Shown: positions 1-5,918 of the stretch, in pieces | Position numbering within the stretch: position 1 is the stretch's first letter | Layout of the letters: each line of letters begins with the position of its first letter | NCBI GenBank assembly: GCA_021847625.1 | Contig: JAJZQK010000072.1 | Coordinates: forward strand, 1 to 10,065 | Length of the DNA: 10,065 nt | Direction: 5' to 3' | DNA from: Chloroflexota bacterium | GTDB lineage: Bacteria; Chloroflexota; FW602-bin22; JAMCYS01 | Program-made: the position numbers and the translations under genes | The notes under the pieces: model-generated | Told to the model about the DNA's origin: nothing | Database searches by the model: none | What the model saw: only the letters and a program-made list of their open reading frames with translations

Positions 1-156
1 TGCCGCCACCAGATCCGAGGAGGCGTAGTGCGGAAACCAGGCGAACAAATCCTGCTCCGCCGCCAGGCGCTCTTCCTCGGGCACAATGTGCTCGTGGGTG
101 TCTACGAGCGGCAGCTCCTCCACGAAGGCCGCCATGCGCTCCCTAAGGCCACTCAT
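1..156 (-). CDS. Amidohydrolase-like protein, N-terminal 52 codons only
   Basis: The first 52 codons of a gene that continues past the left edge. The ATG at 156-154 follows a purine-rich GGGAGGGG ribosome binding site, and the frame is open to base 1. Residues 16-24 read LPLVDTHEHI, and the His-x-His (H21, H23) after a hydrophobic strand and an Asp is the first metal-binding motif of the amidohydrolase superfamily TIM barrel (amidohydrolase-2 or uronate-isomerase-like branches). From the family, the product should be a soluble metal-dependent hydrolase, decarboxylase or isomerase. The substrate cannot be told from this fragment. It lies 48 bp downstream of the pspC-like gene on the same strand, with a hairpin in the gap, and may be the last or an internal gene of the same unit. 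An N-terminal motif alone cannot separate the subfamilies. Confidence 0.75.
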   Translation of the reverse strand, partial: MSGLRERMAAFVEELPLVDTHEHIVPEEERLAAEQDLFAWFPHYASSDLVAA

Positions 157-183
157 TTGACCCCTCCCGCGATGGATTCTTGA

Positions 184-199
184 CTGGCGCCCTCGCCAG
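184..199 (-). other. Perfect 6-bp hairpin between pspC-like and amidohydrolase genes
   Basis: CTGGCG-AGGG-CGCCAG forms a perfect six-base-pair stem with a four-base loop, starting 5 nt after the stop codon of the pspC-like gene. No U run follows on the transcribed strand (TCAAGAAT), so it is not a classical intrinsic terminator. It could act as a 3' stabilising or weak attenuating structure between the two genes. Confidence 0.4.
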
Positions 200-204
200 C
201 CGGC

Positions 205-399
205 CTATGCGCCGACCGGCTCCTTGGGTATCAGTATCCAGCAGATTATATACGGCACCAGGCCAGGCAGTCCACCGGGCAGGAAAAGGAGGAGCCAGAT
301 GATCCGAACCAGGGTGGGGTCGACGTCGAAGTACTCGCCCATTCCCCCGGCCACCCCGGCGACCACGCGGTTGGTGCGCGAACGATATAGCTTCTTCAT
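205..399 (-). CDS. PspC-domain small membrane protein
   Basis: A 64-residue protein matching the PspC domain almost end to end. The N-terminal KKLYRSRTNRVVAGVAGGMG and the following EYFDVDPTLVRIIW are hallmark PspC segments. One hydrophobic span of about 25 residues (about 33-58) follows, and the protein ends at a short polar tail. PspC proteins are inner-membrane proteins tied to the phage-shock or envelope-stress response. Stand-alone short versions like this are common in Gram-positive and Chloroflexota-type genomes, where the role is poorly defined, so I give no gene symbol. The ATG at 399 has a good ribosome binding site (TTAGGAGT). It lies 51 bp after ispE and 48 bp before the amidohydrolase-like gene, consistent with cotranscription. 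No pspA or pspB homologue is visible nearby. Confidence 0.88.
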   Translation of the reverse strand: MKKLYRSRTNRVVAGVAGGMGEYFDVDPTLVRIIWLLLFLPGGLPGLVPYIICWILIPKEPVGA

Positions 400-422
400 T
401 GTGCAGACTCCTAAGCAACAGA

Positions 423-443
423 ACGAACGACGAACGGCGAACG
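423..443. repeat. Three tandem 7-bp units in the ispE-pspC spacer
   Basis: On the plus strand the bases read acgaacg, acgaacg, gcgaacg head to tail. It is a tiny tandem repeat filling about half of the 51-bp spacer between the ispE stop and the pspC-like start. It may be slippage-prone sequence, and no function is evident. Confidence 0.5.
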
Positions 444-450
444 ATAGTCT

Positions 451-1350
451 CTACGCAGGCTCGCCGGCTGCCGGCACGGGTCGCCACTCTCCCGTGCGCG
501 ACAGATAAGGCTCATACCCCCCCACGGCCAGCTCGGCCAACGCCTGCGCCACCGGGGCTTCCTCGTCAAAGAGCACGAAGAGGGTAGGACCCGCGCCCGC
601 CAGGTGGACCCGCCGCCCGCCCGCCGCGGCCTGCATAGCCTCGCGCACCGTCCTCATCCCTGCGAACACCCCCTCCGCCACCTTCTCGAAGGTATTGGTG
701 AGCAGGCTCTCATCCGGGACCCTCCCCGCCCGCAGGGCCTCGGCCAGGGCGAGCGGCGCCCCGGCCGGGTCGTAGTCGGCCGCTCGGAGGCGGCCATACA
801 GGGTCGCCGTCTTCCGGTCCACCTCGCAGGCAGGCTGCAGCAGCACGACCCACCGCGGGGGAAACGGCGGCAGGGCCTCGATGCGCTCGCCCCTCCCCGT
901 CGCCAGGGCCGTGCCCCCACGTAGGAAGAAAGCGACATCCGAGCCGAGGGTGGCGGCGATTTCGTCTAGTTCGACCATCGTGAGGCCCAGCTCCCACAAC
1001 TCGTTGAGGGCCAGCAGAGTGGCCGCCGCGTCGCTGCTGCCGCCGCCGAGGCCCGCGGCGACCGGAATCCGCTTTTCCAGGGTGATCGCCGCCCCGTGGG
1101 CAACCCCGGCCCGCTGGCGCAGGAGGGCGGCGGCCTGCCTGGCCAAGTTATTGGCTCCAGCCAGCGAGTGGTCGCTACAACTCAACAGTAGGTCATCCGC
1201 GGGGGAGACCGCCACCGTGTCGTGGAGGTCTATCGCCTGCATCACGGTCGCCACCTCGTGATAGCCATCCGGGCGGCGGCCGATCACGGCCAGGGCGAGG
1301 TTAACCTTGGCATAAGCGGGGCAACGGATGACGGGTGGGGAGTCGCTCAT
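451..1350 (-). CDS. ispE: 4-diphosphocytidyl-2-C-methyl-D-erythritol kinase
   Basis: IspE phosphorylates the 2-hydroxyl of CDP-methylerythritol with ATP in the MEP (non-mevalonate) isoprenoid pathway, in the cytosol. The 299-residue product is of normal family length and has the GHMP-kinase layout. PAYAKVNLAL at residues 11-20 contains the substrate-site Lys15. The glycine-rich ATP loop PVAAGLGGGSSDAAA is at 96-110. LGSDVAFFLRGG at 135-146 carries the presumed catalytic Asp138. The C-terminal GHMP motif LAGAGPTLFVLF is at 250-261. I chose the ATG at 1350 because its A-T-G-A overlaps the rsmA stop (TGA at 1349-1347), a typical coupled junction. A longer frame to 1413 lies inside rsmA. The rsmA-ispE pairing after an rpfB/yabE-type gene is a known arrangement in Actinobacteria and Bacillota. 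Translation is probably coupled to rsmA. Confidence 0.97.
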   Translation of the reverse strand: MSDSPPVIRCPAYAKVNLALAVIGRRPDGYHEVATVMQAIDLHDTVAVSPADDLLLSCSDHSLAGANNLARQAAALLRQRAGVAHGAAITLEKRIPVAAGLGGGSSDAAATLLALNELWELGLTMVELDEIAATLGSDVAFFLRGGTALATGRGERIEALPPFPPRWVVLLQPACEVDRKTATLYGRLRAADYDPAGAPLALAEALRAGRVPDESLLTNTFEKVAEGVFAGMRTVREAMQAAAGGRRVHLAGAGPTLFVLFDEEAPVAQALAELAVGGYEPYLSRTGEWRPVPAAGEPA

Positions 1351-2288
1351 TCCTCTTCCATGTCGGGCTTGAGGATGCCGGCCCGCTCGAAGGCCCGGCA
1401 GAGCGCCGCCCACTCCTCCAGGCTCACCGTCTCCGGCCGTCGTTTGGGGTCGATCCCGGCCTCGCGTAGCAGCTCCTGGGCCTGCCCCGGCCGCATCCAG
1501 AACCGCTGGGCCAGCGAGTTGTGGAGCTGCTTGCGGGCCTGCGAGAAGCCGGCCGCCGCCACCTTGAAGAAGTCACCGGGGTCCACGTCCACGACAGGCT
1601 TGGGCAGCACGTCTATACGCACGACGGCCGAGTCCACCTTCGGCGGCGGATAGAAGGCGCTCGCGTCGACCATGCGCACGAGCCGCGGCTCGCCATACAG
1701 CTGAACGCTTAGCGTCAGCAGGCTCATGTCGCCCGGGTGGGCCAGGATACGCTCGGCCACCTCCCGCTGAAGCATAACGATGATCAGGCTCGGCTGGCAC
1801 TTGCTCTCGAGGAAATGGCGGATGATGGGGGAGGTGACGTAGTAGGGCAGATTGCCGATCAACTTGTACTCGTGGGCCCGGAACTCCCGGCAAGGGTCGA
1901 AATCCAGGACGTCCTCGTTGATGACCTTCACGTTCTCCCGCCCGCCGAGCGTGCCGGCGACGACCTGCGCCAGAGCTGAGTCGAGCTCCACGGCGACGAC
2001 CCGGCCGGCCCGGTCCGCCAGCCGTTCCGTCAGCGTGCCCAGGCCCGGACCAACTTCGAGCACCTGATCGTCGCGAGTCAGGTCCGCCGCCTCGGCAATG
2101 CGATCGAGGATGTCCTCGTCGGTTAGGAAGTTCTGCCCCAGCTTCTTGCGGGGCCGGAAGCCGAGCCGGCGTAGACGCTCGCGGATGTTGGCGGGCGGCC
2201 GCTCCCCGCGGTACAACGGCCGCTCGCCGAAGTCAACCATGTCCCACGCTCTGCGTTTGTCCTTGGGGTGATTGTTCTCTCGATCCAT
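1347..2288 (-). CDS. rsmA: 16S rRNA (adenine1518/1519-N6)-dimethyltransferase
   Basis: RsmA (KsgA) dimethylates two adjacent adenines in helix 45 of 16S rRNA, using S-adenosylmethionine, as a late quality check on the small subunit. Its motifs are in order over 313 residues: the N-terminal KKLGQNFLTD at 48-57, SAM motif I VLEVGPGLGTLTERL at 76-90 with the acidic VAVELD end at 98-103, the catalytic NLPYYVTSP at 146-154, and MLQREVAERI at 172-181. The C-terminal helical domain is intact. The ATG at 2288 is 17 nt after the stop of the upstream 3D gene but has only a weak Shine-Dalgarno sequence. Met17 (codon at 2240-2238) is an alternative start and would remove a charged leader not needed for the fold. 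The gene overlaps ispE by ATGA. Identity is certain; the exact start is not. Confidence 0.97.
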   Translation of the reverse strand: MDRENNHPKDKRRAWDMVDFGERPLYRGERPPANIRERLRRLGFRPRKKLGQNFLTDEDILDRIAEAADLTRDDQVLEVGPGLGTLTERLADRAGRVVAVELDSALAQVVAGTLGGRENVKVINEDVLDFDPCREFRAHEYKLIGNLPYYVTSPIIRHFLESKCQPSLIIVMLQREVAERILAHPGDMSLLTLSVQLYGEPRLVRMVDASAFYPPPKVDSAVVRIDVLPKPVVDVDPGDFFKVAAAGFSQARKQLHNSLAQRFWMRPGQAQELLREAGIDPKRRPETVSLEEWAALCRAFERAGILKPDMEEE

Positions 2289-2305
2289 CCATCAAACTCA
2301 AGGAC

Positions 2306-4042
2306 CTACGGCAGCCGTTCCGGGTACCAGTCCGGCACCGGCGTCAGCAGATAGATCGTGGGATAGCGCACGCCCCAGGAGGAGATTCCCTCCGGATAGT
2401 ACAAGTCGATATGCTTCCCCTTCACGCCGCCGCCGGTGTCCTCGGCCACGGCTATGCCGTAGCCCGGAACGTACATCCGCGTCCACAATGGGATTACGTT
2501 CGGGTCGGTCGCCACCACGCCCAACCGGGTCGTCGTGCCGGTGCGGGTGATACCGTACTCGGGATCGCTCGGGTCCTTGCCCGTGGTGCTGTTGTGATAG
2601 TAGGTAGCGAGCACCGTAAGCTTCCGCCAATACTTGACGGTGCCCTCGGGGGTCTCCACCTCACGGATCACGACCTTGGTGCCATAGTAGTAGACCTCCG
2701 GCACCGGCTCCTTGTCGACCCACTCGTTCAGAACGGTCCTATCAACCGGCTGGCCGTTCTCGTAGGTCACCTTGACGCTGCGCTTGAGCACTCCAGGCTC
2801 GCCTGCCTGATAGCCAGTGTCGTCGAGCTCGATCTCGGGATTCGGCACATCCTCCAGCGTCTCGAACGGCAGCGACTCCTGTTCCTCCTCGACCACCTCG
2901 TTCACGCGGGTGACCTGGACGACCATGTCGTCCTCCGGCTGCGTGTCGAGCCCGGGCTCGACACGATCCAGGGGACCGAGGGAGATCTGCTCGTCGGCCA
3001 GCAATTGGCGCACCGTTGGCTGTTTGGTCTTCGTGTCCAGCGCGCGGTCGTCAACCTCGATCCGCACCGGCCTGAAGCGGCGGACAGTGAGGTGGCCGTC
3101 GTGGGTGATCGGAGAATCAAGCGACGGGGTTATCGTCTCCCGACCGTTTAGCTTGATCCCCTCGTCGGCTAGCAGTTCGGCGAACGTCGCCCGCCGGGTG
3201 CGCGTGACGAAGGAGCCTCCCGGCGCGATCTCCGGATCGTCGCTGACGATGGTCACGGGCTTCGAGCGTTCGATGTAGACGTGGAGGTTGGCCTGGACGG
3301 GGGTCTGCACGCTCGGGCGCACGGCATCGGCGAGGTAGACGTTGATGCCCGACTGCTCCAGCGCCTCGCCGACAGTGTCCGCCGTTGTGTTGATCGTGAC
3401 GGGCAGCCCGTTGTCGTGCACCGTCAGGGGTACCGCCCGCTTGACCACGATTTCCAGCGGCTGCCGATCGACCTCGTCCGGCCGGCCGCCACGCGTCGCG
3501 GGCGTGGGGCGTACGGCAGAGAGTGGTTGCGCCGAAGCCACGCGAACCGTGGACCCGACGTCTGACAGGAGAGTCTCTGGATGAACGGTCTGACCCATGG
3601 CTATCACGATGTCGTCGCCGCCCAACTGGACGCCGGCATCGGCCAGCGCCTCCTCCACCGTCGCCGCCCGGGTACGAAGGCCGAGCTCCGCGCCGTCGAC
3701 CCGCACCTGTAGGGGAGTAGCCCGCTCGATCAGCACAACCAACCCATCCTCCACGGGAGCGTAACGTCCTGGGGACACACTATCAGAGGGGTCTACCTCG
3801 ACGTGCGCGTCACGCAGAGCAGAAATAACCGTGCGGGCATTGCTACGGACCGTCGTCTCGTGGCCGTCGACGACGATGGTGACCGTACTGCGGGTCATGA
3901 AAAAGGTAACCGTCAATCCGACAAGTAAGACCGCTGCTCCGATTGCCAGAGCAGCACGTTTCCCGCGAAGGGCAATCCATCCCCCAGGTAAGGGGTGCCG
4001 CTCCGCAGCGTCATTCGGGATTTCCGAAGGCGCTGGCGACAA
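2306..4042 (-). CDS. Membrane-anchored DUF348 x5 - G5 - 3D domain cell-wall protein (YabE/RpfB-like)
   Basis: A 578-residue envelope protein, probably a peptidoglycan-acting lytic enzyme. After a short cytoplasmic tail it has one membrane anchor (about 30-50, AALAIGAAVLLVGLTVTFF). About five DUF348 repeats follow, near 52-106, 108-150, 198-258, 260-323 and 325-379, each with a TV..L/AL..(A/E)....L core. A G5-like domain spans about 381-460. The C-terminal 3D domain (about 475-570) has the three aspartates that name the family: D513 (ATDPNVIP), D535 (AEDTGG) and D546 (HIDLYY). In family members such as YabE the 3D domain shares the MltA-type transglycosylase fold. Translation starts at TTG (4042), supported by AGGAGGT nine bases upstream. 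The neighbourhood matches rpfB-rsmA-ispE of Actinobacteria and yabE-ksgA of Bacillus. An SRP RNA gene lies directly upstream. Enzymatic activity is inferred from the family. Confidence 0.92.
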   Translation of the reverse strand: MSPAPSEIPNDAAERHPLPGGWIALRGKRAALAIGAAVLLVGLTVTFFMTRSTVTIVVDGHETTVRSNARTVISALRDAHVEVDPSDSVSPGRYAPVEDGLVVLIERATPLQVRVDGAELGLRTRAATVEEALADAGVQLGGDDIVIAMGQTVHPETLLSDVGSTVRVASAQPLSAVRPTPATRGGRPDEVDRQPLEIVVKRAVPLTVHDNGLPVTINTTADTVGEALEQSGINVYLADAVRPSVQTPVQANLHVYIERSKPVTIVSDDPEIAPGGSFVTRTRRATFAELLADEGIKLNGRETITPSLDSPITHDGHLTVRRFRPVRIEVDDRALDTKTKQPTVRQLLADEQISLGPLDRVEPGLDTQPEDDMVVQVTRVNEVVEEEQESLPFETLEDVPNPEIELDDTGYQAGEPGVLKRSVKVTYENGQPVDRTVLNEWVDKEPVPEVYYYGTKVVIREVETPEGTVKYWRKLTVLATYYHNSTTGKDPSDPEYGITRTGTTTRLGVVATDPNVIPLWTRMYVPGYGIAVAEDTGGGVKGKHIDLYYPEGISSWGVRYPTIYLLTPVPDWYPERLP

Positions 4043-4057
4043 TTGTCCCTACCTCCT
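4040..4057 (-). promoter_or_regulatory. Strong ribosome binding site fixing a TTG start
   Basis: AGGAGGT at 4057-4051 sits nine bases before TTG at 4042-4040, which begins the DUF348/G5/3D protein. No ATG or GTG in that frame lies nearer the site, and the N-terminal membrane anchor follows about 30 residues later. TTG is therefore the best start. Confidence 0.8.
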
Positions 4058-4072
4058 AGCAGGGTGGTAGCG

Positions 4073-4086
4073 CTTGCTTTCGCAAG
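4073..4086 (-). other. GNRA-capped hairpin between SRP RNA and the wall-protein start
   Basis: CTTGC-GAAA-GCAAG is a perfect five-base-pair stem with a stable GAAA tetraloop. It lies between the T run ending the SRP RNA and the ribosome binding site of the 3D gene. It would form the 5' structure of any mRNA made by processing or read-through of the SRP transcript. A processing or stabilising role is my inference. Confidence 0.45.
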
Positions 4087-4091
4087 GCAAC

Positions 4092-4107
4092 AAAAAAACG
4101 GCCGTGC
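4092..4107 (-). terminator. Probable SRP RNA terminator: closing helix plus T7
   Basis: The 3' strand of the SRP closing helix (GCACGGCC, 4107-4100) is followed by G and seven T (4098-4092). The partner strand is GGCCGTGC at the RNA 5' end (4368-4361), about 250 nt away, so there is no local GC hairpin. Termination may therefore be incomplete. The next gene starts 50 nt later with no promoter of its own that I can see. Confidence 0.6.
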
Positions 4108-4368
4108 ACCCACCCTTGACAGTCGTCCCCCGGCTTGCCAGCTCGATAAGCTCCGACTAGGCGACCCTGCGGCACCCAGAAGGATCCACTTACCGTTGCT
4201 TTCTCCCGAACCTGGCGGGGTTCGTGGACTTCTGCCGCGCAGGACCCAGTCCTCAACGCCTCACGACGCTAGCAGTCCCGGCAAACGAGCAGCCTCAGGC
4301 GGGAATTCGATCCCGCTATAGCGGTTTGCGGGTGACAGGGCACCGCTAGTTCCCCATCTAGCACGGCC
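4100..4368 (-). ncRNA. ffs: Signal recognition particle RNA, large bacterial type with Alu domain
   Basis: This is the RNA core of the signal recognition particle, which binds Ffh and brings ribosomes making membrane or secreted proteins to FtsY. At about 269 nt it matches the Bacillus scRNA class (about 270 nt) rather than the short 4.5S type. The 5' GGCCGTGC (4368-4361) pairs perfectly with the 3' GCACGGCC (4107-4100). The Alu-domain signature is clear in blocks: GCTAGATGGGGAACTAGCGG, then TGCCCTGTCACCCGC, then CCGCTATAGCGGG. So are the later blocks GGGTCCTGCGCGGCAGAAG and GTGCCGCAGGGTCGCCT. The Ffh-binding loop is CAGG (4214-4211), UUC-GGGA-GAA (4210-4201), AGCA (4200-4197). It differs from the usual UCC-GGAA-GGA by a paired change that keeps the stem. 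A consensus promoter places its start at 4368. Confidence 0.95.
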
Positions 4369-4374
4369 ATACTC

Positions 4375-4403
4375 AGTTTATCCGAACCACCCAATTTTGT
4401 CAA
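4375..4403 (-). promoter_or_regulatory. Sigma-70-type promoter of the SRP RNA
   Basis: A perfect -35 TTGACA (4403-4398), a 17-base spacer and the -10 TAAACT (4380-4375, four of six consensus bases) place the start seven bases on, at G4368. That base is exactly the first base of the SRP closing helix. The spacing and start agreement make this a strong call for a housekeeping promoter. It may also supply read-through transcription to the wall-protein, rsmA and ispE genes. Confidence 0.88.
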
Positions 4404-4414
4404 GTGACGTCAGC

Positions 4415-4449
4415 CTTGCTTGCGATGGATAGCATACTGTGCAAGCAAG
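4415..4449. repeat. 9-bp perfect inverted repeat between URO-D gene and SRP promoter
   Basis: cttgcttgc (4415-4423) and gcaagcaag (4441-4449) are exact inverted copies around a 17-base loop. The element sits 17 nt after the URO-D gene stop and 11 nt upstream of the SRP -35 box. It has no T run on the minus strand, so it is not a standard intrinsic terminator. It could be a 3' stem for the URO-D transcript or an upstream operator. Confidence 0.5.
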
Positions 4450-4465
4450 CCATCCCGCCCGCCCT

Positions 4466-5617
4466 TTACAATGACAGCGGGTAGCGCCCCACCTGCCGTG
4501 CGTGCTCGTACATCGCGATGATGTTTTCCGGCGGCACGTCCGGCTGGATATTGTGCACGGCGTCCACCACGTAGCCGCCGCCCGGGCCGAGCTCGCGGAT
4601 CCGCAGCTCCACCTCCCGCCGCACGTCGTCGGCCGTTCCCCACGGCAGCACGCGGTGGGAATCGACGGCGCCCCAGAAGACCATCTCGTCGCCGAACTCC
4701 TTCTTCAGGCGCGCTGGCTCCATGTCCCGCGCCGTCACCTGCACCGGCGTTATCGCGTCGATGCCGATCTCGACGAGGTCGCCCATCAACGGATAGACGT
4801 CGCCGCAGGAATGGTAGAGCACCTTGGCCTTGGTCAGCGAGTGGACAAGATCGAAGTAGCGCTTGTGGCGGGGTTTGATGAACTTGCGATACAGATCCGG
4901 TGAGACGAGCGGCGAATTCTGGTGCCCGACGTCGTCGCCGGCGAAGACGACGTCCACCTCGTCGCCCACCAGCGGCAGCGCCCTCGCCACGATCTCCATG
5001 TTCACTTCCAAGATGGCGTCCAGCAGCGCCTCGGCGAGCTTCGGCTCCAGCAGGAGGTCCGTGAACCAATTCTGGAAGCCGCGCAAGTACTGTGCTATGT
5101 GCACCGTGCCCGAGGCCATGTTCAAGACGACGGCGCAGTCGGTATTCGTGCGCATCTCCCGCACCCGCTCGCGCAGCCCGCGCGTGCGGCCCGGATCGGC
5201 CGGGTTGGGCCAGGGGTAGTTGACTATGTCATGGATGGTGATCTCCCCCGCCAGCGGGCTCTCGACCAGGTCGTAGTAGTACGACCCCGCCGGTTGCTCG
5301 CGGACGACACCCCATTCGTCGCGCCAGCGAGTGGGCGTGAGCTGGGCATCCCGCGAATCGTCCGGCGACCCCAGGAAGACGCCGCGCGTGTCGACGTCCA
5401 AACGCTGGAGAATCCGCTCATCGACCACCACCGGCTGCATGATGCGGTCGGTGATGATGTTCTCGGCCTCAACGCCGAAATGCGCCTTCAGGCGCTCGTA
5501 GCCGGCCACGTGGATCGAAGTGCAGCGCGTGCTCCCCAAGTCCATCGGGACACGATCGGGCTCGCGGTGAGACAGGGCAGTCAGCACCCGTTCGCGATGG
5601 GTCATCGGCGTGGTCAT
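4466..5617 (-). CDS. URO-D superfamily protein, methyltransferase type (not HemE)
   Basis: A 383-residue TIM-barrel protein of the uroporphyrinogen decarboxylase superfamily. The branch fits zinc-dependent, corrinoid-linked methyltransferases (MtaA/MtbA-like) and not haem synthesis: the HemE N-terminal PxWxMRQAGR motif is absent. Visible signatures are THRERVLTALSHREPDRVPMD (written here only as the start at residue 6), GDDVGHQNSPLVSPDLY at 227-243, YHSCGD at 268-273 with the expected zinc ligands H269 and C271, and HNIQPDVPPENI at 355-366. The third ligand position seems to be H355, where methyltransferases often have Cys. The ATG at 5617 follows a strong AGGGAGGAA site. A perfect TATAAT lies about 70 bp upstream of the ATG. 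No corrinoid protein or activating protein gene is visible nearby, so the substrate is unknown. Superfamily is certain, reaction is not. Confidence 0.9.
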   Translation of the reverse strand: MTTPMTHRERVLTALSHREPDRVPMDLGSTRCTSIHVAGYERLKAHFGVEAENIITDRIMQPVVVDERILQRLDVDTRGVFLGSPDDSRDAQLTPTRWRDEWGVVREQPAGSYYYDLVESPLAGEITIHDIVNYPWPNPADPGRTRGLRERVREMRTNTDCAVVLNMASGTVHIAQYLRGFQNWFTDLLLEPKLAEALLDAILEVNMEIVARALPLVGDEVDVVFAGDDVGHQNSPLVSPDLYRKFIKPRHKRYFDLVHSLTKAKVLYHSCGDVYPLMGDLVEIGIDAITPVQVTARDMEPARLKKEFGDEMVFWGAVDSHRVLPWGTADDVRREVELRIRELGPGGGYVVDAVHNIQPDVPPENIIAMYEHARQVGRYPLSL

Positions 5618-5841
5618 CGTCTCGTTCCTCCCTGCGCACTAATTGTCGGCCGTCGGCCACCCGGGCGGGCGGGGCCGGCAGGGACTATTATAGCGCGCCG
5701 GCCGGCTTTCGGCACCCTGGCCCGGGCCCGGCATGAGCCCCGAGCCGTGGCGGAAAAGCCGGTACCGTGAACCTGCCGCTTGGTGCACGGGATGAAGCTC
5801 AACGTTGTATCTTCTTCAGGCTCTGCGTGTTCAAGACGCAT
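5614..5841 (-). CDS. Doubtful 75-codon ORF upstream of the URO-D gene
   Basis: ATG at 5841 has a strong AGGGAGGT site five bases upstream, and the frame ends in TGA overlapping the URO-D ATG as ATGA. Both are features of real, translation-coupled genes. Against it, the second half is Arg/Gly/Pro/Ala-rich as in non-coding GC-rich frames, a perfect -10 box lies inside it, and I recognise no family. The first 26 residues (MRLEHAEPEEDTTLSFIPCT and on) look more protein-like. It may be a leader ORF or chance. Confidence 0.22.
   Translation of the reverse strand: MRLEHAEPEEDTTLSFIPCTKRQVHGTGFSATARGSCRARARVPKAGRRAIIVPAGPARPGGRRPTISAQGGTRR
5687..5715 (-). promoter_or_regulatory. Candidate promoter of the URO-D gene
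   Basis: A perfect TATAAT at 5692-5687 stands out in very GC-rich sequence. With a 17-base spacer the -35 hexamer is GTGCCG (5715-5710), a poor match. Transcription would start near 5680 and give a leader of about 62 nt containing the AGGGAGGAA ribosome binding site. A weak -35 suggests an activator or another sigma factor. Confidence 0.5.
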
Positions 5842-5918
5842 TGGTGACCTCCCTGCCGAGAGAGTACTAACGAGTGACGGCGAATCCGCGGCTGATTGCG
5901 CCTCGGCACGGTGGACGT

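Noticed and set aside
1351..1413. Longer N-terminus for IspE starting at 1413
   Set aside because: The extra 21 residues are inside rsmA and unrelated to the family; the ATG at 1350 overlaps the rsmA stop as ATGA and gives the standard N-terminus.
2411..3151. 246-codon plus-strand ORF
   Set aside because: Antisense to the DUF348/G5 region, rich in His, Arg and Leu with no motif; a shadow frame.
3995..4321. 108-codon plus-strand ORF
   Set aside because: Lies antisense to the SRP RNA and the start of the wall protein; low-complexity Arg/Pro/Ser composition.
4043..4370. A c-di-AMP (ydaO-type) riboswitch before the wall-hydrolase gene
   Set aside because: The leader region was an obvious place for one, but the sequence matches large SRP RNA block by block with perfectly pairing ends and a matching promoter; ydaO motifs are not seen.
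4405..4412. TGACGTCA palindrome beside the SRP -35 box
   Set aside because: An 8-bp palindrome alone is expected by chance at this scale and has no bacterial regulator I can name for it.
4466..5617. HemE, the haem-pathway uroporphyrinogen decarboxylase
   Set aside because: The HemE N-terminal substrate motif is missing and an HxC zinc pair is present, as in the methyltransferase branch.
4922..5770. 282-codon plus-strand ORF
   Set aside because: Antisense to the clearly real URO-D gene, with no recognisable domain; a GC-rich shadow frame.
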